Shown here piece after piece: positions 60,206-64,000 of a stretch of DNA of 64,000 nucleotides. The stretch is from positions 1 through 64,000 of the forward strand of contig JAAOOA010000632.1 in NCBI GenBank assembly GCA_012861695.1. The letters run 5' to 3'. The notes below the pieces were generated by a model, which did not search any database, was not told where the DNA came from, and worked only from the letters and a program-made list of their open reading frames with translations. Numbering within the stretch: position 1 is the first letter of the stretch; each line of letters starts with the position of its first letter. The translations under genes were made by a program, and so were the position numbers. Source of the DNA: Trematomus loennbergii. Taxonomy: Eukaryota; Chordata; Actinopteri; Perciformes; Nototheniidae.

Positions 60206-60832
60206 TTTAGATAGTCTAAGTAGTGGGTCTCAAACGGTTTGGTAATCATTTATGTAAACAAGTATTTCCAAGGCACACCTTTATATGATCATTATAGTTG
60301 TAAAAAATAAGAGAATAACAGGTATGAAATAATTCCAACTCATACTATAGGACAGTAACACAAAAATACAGTTTAAAAGGAGATTGATTTGTAAAATATG
60401 CATAAAGAAAAAGTTAATCTGTTTCCAGTTCTGTTTCATATGGGTGTTGAGAGATGTTTCCATAGATCTCTTAATGTTGCTCTCAAAGTGCACCAGATTG
60501 ATGCTTTTAACTTCAACATTTAAAAAAAAAAAAAACCCTAGAGGAGGTGAGTTCCACCACCCGCCCACACCCCCTGTGTCCCACCCACATTGAGGATGCT
60601 TCCTACGCCCATGGAGAGGAGTATGGGTAAGAAGACAGAGGGGTCTAAAAAAGCTAAACATAATAAATGAAAAACATAAAATCAGTCCAATCACAGCTAG
60701 CCACACATGCTCACTGTCTGTGGAGGCTGTTGCGCCAATGTCTCCAAATCCTGGAAGAGAACCGAGGAGAACTCTTCACAGGGTTGATTAAAATCGAGAT
60801 AACATGATTGTCTGACTCTTCTAGGTGACACA
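60206..60832. other. Intergenic, no gene recognised
   Basis: A minus-strand open frame of 141 codons (60281-60706) starts with a hydrophobic stretch but crosses a poly-A/T tract and matches no family I recognise. It probably includes the 3' side of the adjoining LINE. Confidence 0.4.
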
Positions 60833-61049
60833 TTCATTTGTAAATTACATTTCTTAGAAGGGCTTGACAGGTAGGTACCCCCAAGTTAACAAACAGCTGG
60901 CTGGCACTGTGCCATCTTGGTACCCTCACCAGCAACCGTATAGCATCATTGTAGGCCACTTTTAGTTTTTGCATGCTGCTAGCCTTGTAGTTACTCCACA
61001 GGTGAGCCGTGTACAATGGTGTACAGAAAGCTTTAAAAAGTGATACATT
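60833..61049 (-). pseudogene. LINE RT C-terminal fragment, distal half
   Basis: The minus strand encodes NVSLFKAFCTPLYTAHLWSN, MQKLKVAYNDAIRLLVRVPR and then SASQLFVNLGVPTCQALLRN, a typical LINE post-RT thumb segment. The proximal part lies at 63620-63928, beyond the inserted Harbinger element. Confidence 0.72.
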
Positions 61050-61349
61050 AGCCGCGTTCACACCAGAGTACTTTTCACCGTACTTTTCGCGTTTAGTTCC
61101 GTTAGTACCCCTTATGTCGCGTTCACACCAAAAAGAGCACTTCATCTCGGGAAATTTTACCCCCATTTTTAGTGCCTGCTGAGAGATGGTACTTTCCTGT
61201 GGGTAAAAATGCCCCAGTGCTGATTGGCTGGGCGAATTGCAAACCACGCCCCGTACAACTGTGAAAATGTTGTGTAAAGCCGCCATTGTTTTTCCTCGCT
61301 ACAAAAACCCTGCACACCGACGGAGAGTAGCTTGTTTTTGAAAGCAGTT

Positions 61350-62460
61350 ATGGCAAGCATCAATAAATCATTGGAGCGGTGGAGTGATGAAGAGGTGTTG
61401 GCGCTTCTGGAGATCTACGCCGAGGACGCGACCCAGGGAATGCTACTGAATCCAGTTCAGTAGCTTTCACTCGACCTGGGAATGTGCACAGCCCCACGGC
61501 ATACAGGCTAAAAATAAAGAAACTCGGGCAGGACTACAAACGGCGGATTCAGTGGCCAACGATGACTACCACGACGAAGGTAAAATCAACTACATGCACT
61601 GGGGTTTTAATCTGCACAATAATGGTCTCAGATGTACTTTTATTTGCTCAGTAGATCAAGCTAGCCATGCTAGGCTGAACTGGCTAACACCGGCCCCGAG
61701 CTAGCTACATCTAGCTAGCTAGATATTCTCGGCCGCTATGAAAACGTTTTGACTTGTGAATAACTGTAGTGTTTCTGTAATTTGCTTCACTAACTCATGG
61801 CACTAATCGTCTGTTTCAGGCGAGGCTGGACAACTCTCAGGATTGGAAACAAGCGAGCTTTCCCTTCCAGATCACAGCGCTTGGTCGTCCCCCTTACCAG
61901 CAACCAAAACGCAAAGGTACACACACTGTAACTTGGTCTTGAAAGAACGTTACGCATCGAACTGATGTTCACAATCATGTTTATTTCCTTCTTGGTACAA
62001 TTATGAAACAGCATGAAAATGTATTCGCCTAGACCGGCATTTACAAATGTTCACGCCTTTTTACTCTCTCACAAACATTGTAAACATCCGGGCTAGAGGT
62101 CACATGACTTCCGGTAAGAAAACTTGCCTCATCAACATTAAACAAAGTTCAAGCATACATGAAGCACTCTTCAAAAATACAAAACAATAAAGAAGGGCAC
62201 TTTGAGCGGCAGCTACACACACACACACACACAGACTAGTATGTTGTAAAACTACATGGCGACTAAACAGATCTTGTATCTTGCTTATTTTCCCTCTTAG
62301 GAAAGCGGACACGGGATGCGAATTTCTTTGAGACCGTCCAGGCGTTGGAGGACCGGCGTGCCGTGGTGAAAGAGTCGATGCACGGGGATCAGATGGTGCT
62401 GTTCACCAAGGCCCAGGAAACGGAGGACAAGATGCTCACCAGTTCATTTTATATTATTGT
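61350..62460 (+). pseudogene. Harbinger Myb/SANT-like protein, three broken exons
   Basis: Exon 1 opens at ATG 61350 and encodes ERWSDEEVLALLEIYAEDAT, the start of a Myb/SANT-like trihelix, then hits a stop at 61461-61463. The later helix KIKKLGQDYKRRI appears in another frame at 61511, ending at a gtaaaa donor. Exon 2 (about 61820-61916, after tgtttcag and before gtacac) encodes ARLDNSQDW and ITALGRPPYQQPKRK. Exon 3 (from 62301, after ccctcttag) encodes KRTRDANFFETVQALEDRRA and QMVLFTKAQETEDKM. In active elements this partner helps the transposase enter the nucleus and bind DNA. Here it is interrupted. Confidence 0.7.
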
Positions 62461-62838
62461 TATTACTGTTATTATATAGTCTTGATACAACTGACACTTT
62501 ATTTTATATTGATAATGTTAATTTACATGTACAACTTCTATTTTATTTACATTAAAAATGTGAACTTCTATTTACTGTTAAACAGATCCTGTATCTTGCT
62601 TATTTCTCCTGACACTTTATCTTCAGTGACCTGTGTAGCATCCTTTTAATCCCCCCCCCCATTTTACACAACACAAAATGGAGTCCACTATGGGCCAAAA
62701 CTAACATGTATGTTTCCATAGTGTTTCTGGCAGACGGATGCAGTGGGTCTCAGGAAGATATATAATAAATGATAAAGGTGGGTTTGCTGCTGAGCCTATT
62801 TACTGTGCATACAACACACCTGGCACAGTTTATTGTTA

Positions 62839-63210
62839 TTATATTGCCACACTGTACACTATTGTAATGTTGCCTGTCTTGACTGGAAAATAAAAGAGAG
62901 AAACAAAAGCACTGTACAAAAGATCAGCTTTATTGTCAAAATGTTTACAATTTACACGCAGTTCAGATGCCTCATAAAGCTGGGTCGCCGGTAAGGCAGT
63001 CCATTCGTCCCTGTACTCATTACTTTCACAAAGGTTATGTAATATGCAACATGCTGCCACCTGGATTTTGATCTTGTCCATCTTGCAGTCGTTTCTTTTC
63101 ATCAAGCACCGCCACCTGCCCTTCAGTCTGCCAAAAGCGTTCTCCACCACCACTCGTGCTCGGCTTGTTTTGTTATTGTACGCAAGTTGCTCAGGCTGCA
63201 TGAACTCAGT
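62839..63210 (-). pseudogene. Harbinger transposase C-terminal fragment
   Basis: The minus strand encodes the end of a DDE transposase of the HARBI1 kind: KTSRARVVVENAFGRLKGRW, CLMKRND, then KIQVAACCILHNLCESNEYR. The Glu of VENAFG is the expected third catalytic acid. The two upstream Asp residues are absent because the upstream part is deleted and replaced by a repeat (63344-63472). Non-functional. The open frame continues upstream to 63627 only by chance through the repeat and the element end. Confidence 0.78.
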
Positions 63211-63343
63211 TACAAAGCTGTATAACATGAGCACAAACAGCACAACTTCAGTCGACTCCATCTCATCATGTCTGAGGTCGGAAGGTAAACAACAGACGCC
63301 TAATGTACAGCGAGTGGGTGGGCGTCGCAGTATACGTGGGAAG

Positions 63344-63472
63344 TTTTTCTTCTTCTTCTCTTGTTTTTGTAGCGGATTGCAAAGAACTTTAAGGTGCATA
63401 CCGCCACCTACTGTACTCGCCGTGAAGTGGTTTGTGGCCTGCCAGTAAAGCCAAAGCAGAAGAAGAAGAAGT
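63344..63472. repeat. Small repeat with TTC/GAA ends inside the Harbinger element
   Basis: Left end tttttcttcttcttctc, right end agcagaagaagaagaagt, with a core word gcataccgccacctactg. It looks like a small inserted foldback repeat, but no target duplication was identified. Confidence 0.5.
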
Positions 63473-63619
63473 GACGTCAGCGGCTCATTTGCGTATTCTT
63501 CCCTCAGGGAAAAGTACTCCGGTGTGAACGCGATCTGTACTAAGTGCCCTGGGGTTAAAAGCGCCGGAGCTCTGAGTGCCGGAACTAAGTACAGGAAAGT
63601 ACTTGGTGTGAACGCGGCT

Positions 63620-63928
63620 CTTGACATCTACAGAGCACTTGTGAAATTTCCGCATTAATATGTTTGCCTGGGCATACAGTTTGCAGCGTTGTCTATGGAT
63701 GTCTTTGTCATCTGTGAGATCATCAGAGATATAATGACCAAGGTAGGTACTTCATCTCACTGCACACAAGAAGAATGTTGCTACTGAGAATACAGTTAGG
63801 AAATACAGCCTTTTTATCCTCTTTGCTTCGTACAATCATGATGCTACTCTTCTTGGCGTTATACTTAATATTAAAATCAATGCCATACTGGGAACAAATC
63901 CTCAGAAGCTGTTGTAAGCCTGCACTGT
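63620..63928 (-). pseudogene. LINE RT fragment, proximal half
   Basis: The minus strand encodes GLQQLLRICSQYGIDFNIKY, NAKKSSIMIVRS and a degraded KYLPW (usually KYLG), the RT region just after the catalytic box. Reading continues across the Harbinger element to 61049. Its upstream side is cut at about 63928 by an LTR-like start. Confidence 0.7.
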
Positions 63929-64000
63929 TGTCACAATCTGATGAAAGACCCAAATGCAGCACTCGAGAAACCAAGGAGTATTGGTAATATACTTTATTGG
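63929..64000. mobile_element. Possible LTR start at the window edge
   Basis: Begins tgtcacaatctgatgaaaga followed by cccaaatgcagcactcg, resembling fish Gypsy LTR starts (TGTCAC...). It runs out of the window, so neither its end nor its duplication can be checked. Confidence 0.4.

Larger units (their letters stand above)
61050..63619. mobile_element. PIF/Harbinger DNA transposon with two convergent gene remnants
   Basis: The left end agccgcgttcacaccagagt and the right end acttggtgtgaacgcggct are inverted repeats. A second subterminal cgcgttcacacca copy occurs near 61116, with its mirror near 63522. It contains a plus-strand Myb/SANT-like gene remnant and a minus-strand transposase remnant, the two-gene makeup of Harbinger elements. 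A 3-bp target duplication is not evident. It is inserted in a LINE. Confidence 0.83.

Noticed and set aside
60281..60706. Membrane protein gene on the minus strand
   Set aside because: The hydrophobic start is short, the frame crosses a poly-A/T tract, and no family motif or conserved neighbour supports it.
62839..63627. 262-codon intact transposase
   Set aside because: Only the C-terminal third is Harbinger-like. The upstream part translates the element terminus and a GAA/TTC repeat, and two catalytic Asp residues are missing.

Overview
This window looks like a repeat-dense stretch of a teleost fish nuclear genome, most likely a percomorph-type fish. The evidence is a fish-type multi-exon C2H2 zinc-finger gene family, split by introns with consensus GT/AG borders, embedded in CR1/L2/L1-like LINEs, hAT, PIF/Harbinger and TTAA-target DNA transposons, a Gypsy remnant, solo LTRs and long (CA)n and tetranucleotide microsatellites. 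Nothing bacterial or viral as a free agent was seen. No tRNA, rRNA or CRISPR array was recognised.

Layout. 1-8963: intergenic, with a partial LINE carrying a 453-codon reverse-transcriptase frame (minus strand), short tandem repeats and a foldback MITE. 8964-16668, 20605-38193 and 39580-57636 are three tandem copies (A, B, C) of one segment, each carrying one zinc-finger gene on the plus strand: a 62-codon first exon, an intron of about 3.5 kb (A) or 7.2 kb (B, C), and a large second exon encoding acidic linkers plus zinc-finger arrays. Gene A encodes about 443 residues with one array. Gene B encodes about 861 residues with three linker-plus-array modules. Gene C has the three-module layout but carries two small deletions and a premature stop in the last array. 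A and B are separated by 16669-20604, a broken LINE joined to a truncated Gypsy element. B and C are separated by a 1.4 kb hAT-like element that lacks matching target duplications. 57637-64000 is intergenic, with two ordered minisatellites and a PIF/Harbinger element inserted in a LINE.

History read from insertions. B and C share a stack of insertions that A lacks or has in another form: a hAT holding a TTAA-target element that holds a solo LTR, another solo LTR and a 171-bp-arm inverted repeat. B and C are therefore the youngest pair. After they separated, B gained an L2 copy, C gained a small hAT with a perfect 8-bp target duplication, B and C came to differ by one zinc finger, and C was broken. 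The first exon encodes the same 62 residues in all three genes, while the finger arrays vary.

The three genes are best read as putative sequence-specific DNA-binding regulators of a large, little-characterised fish zinc-finger family. That function is inferred from family features only. All comparisons here were made by eye, so identity levels are qualitative.
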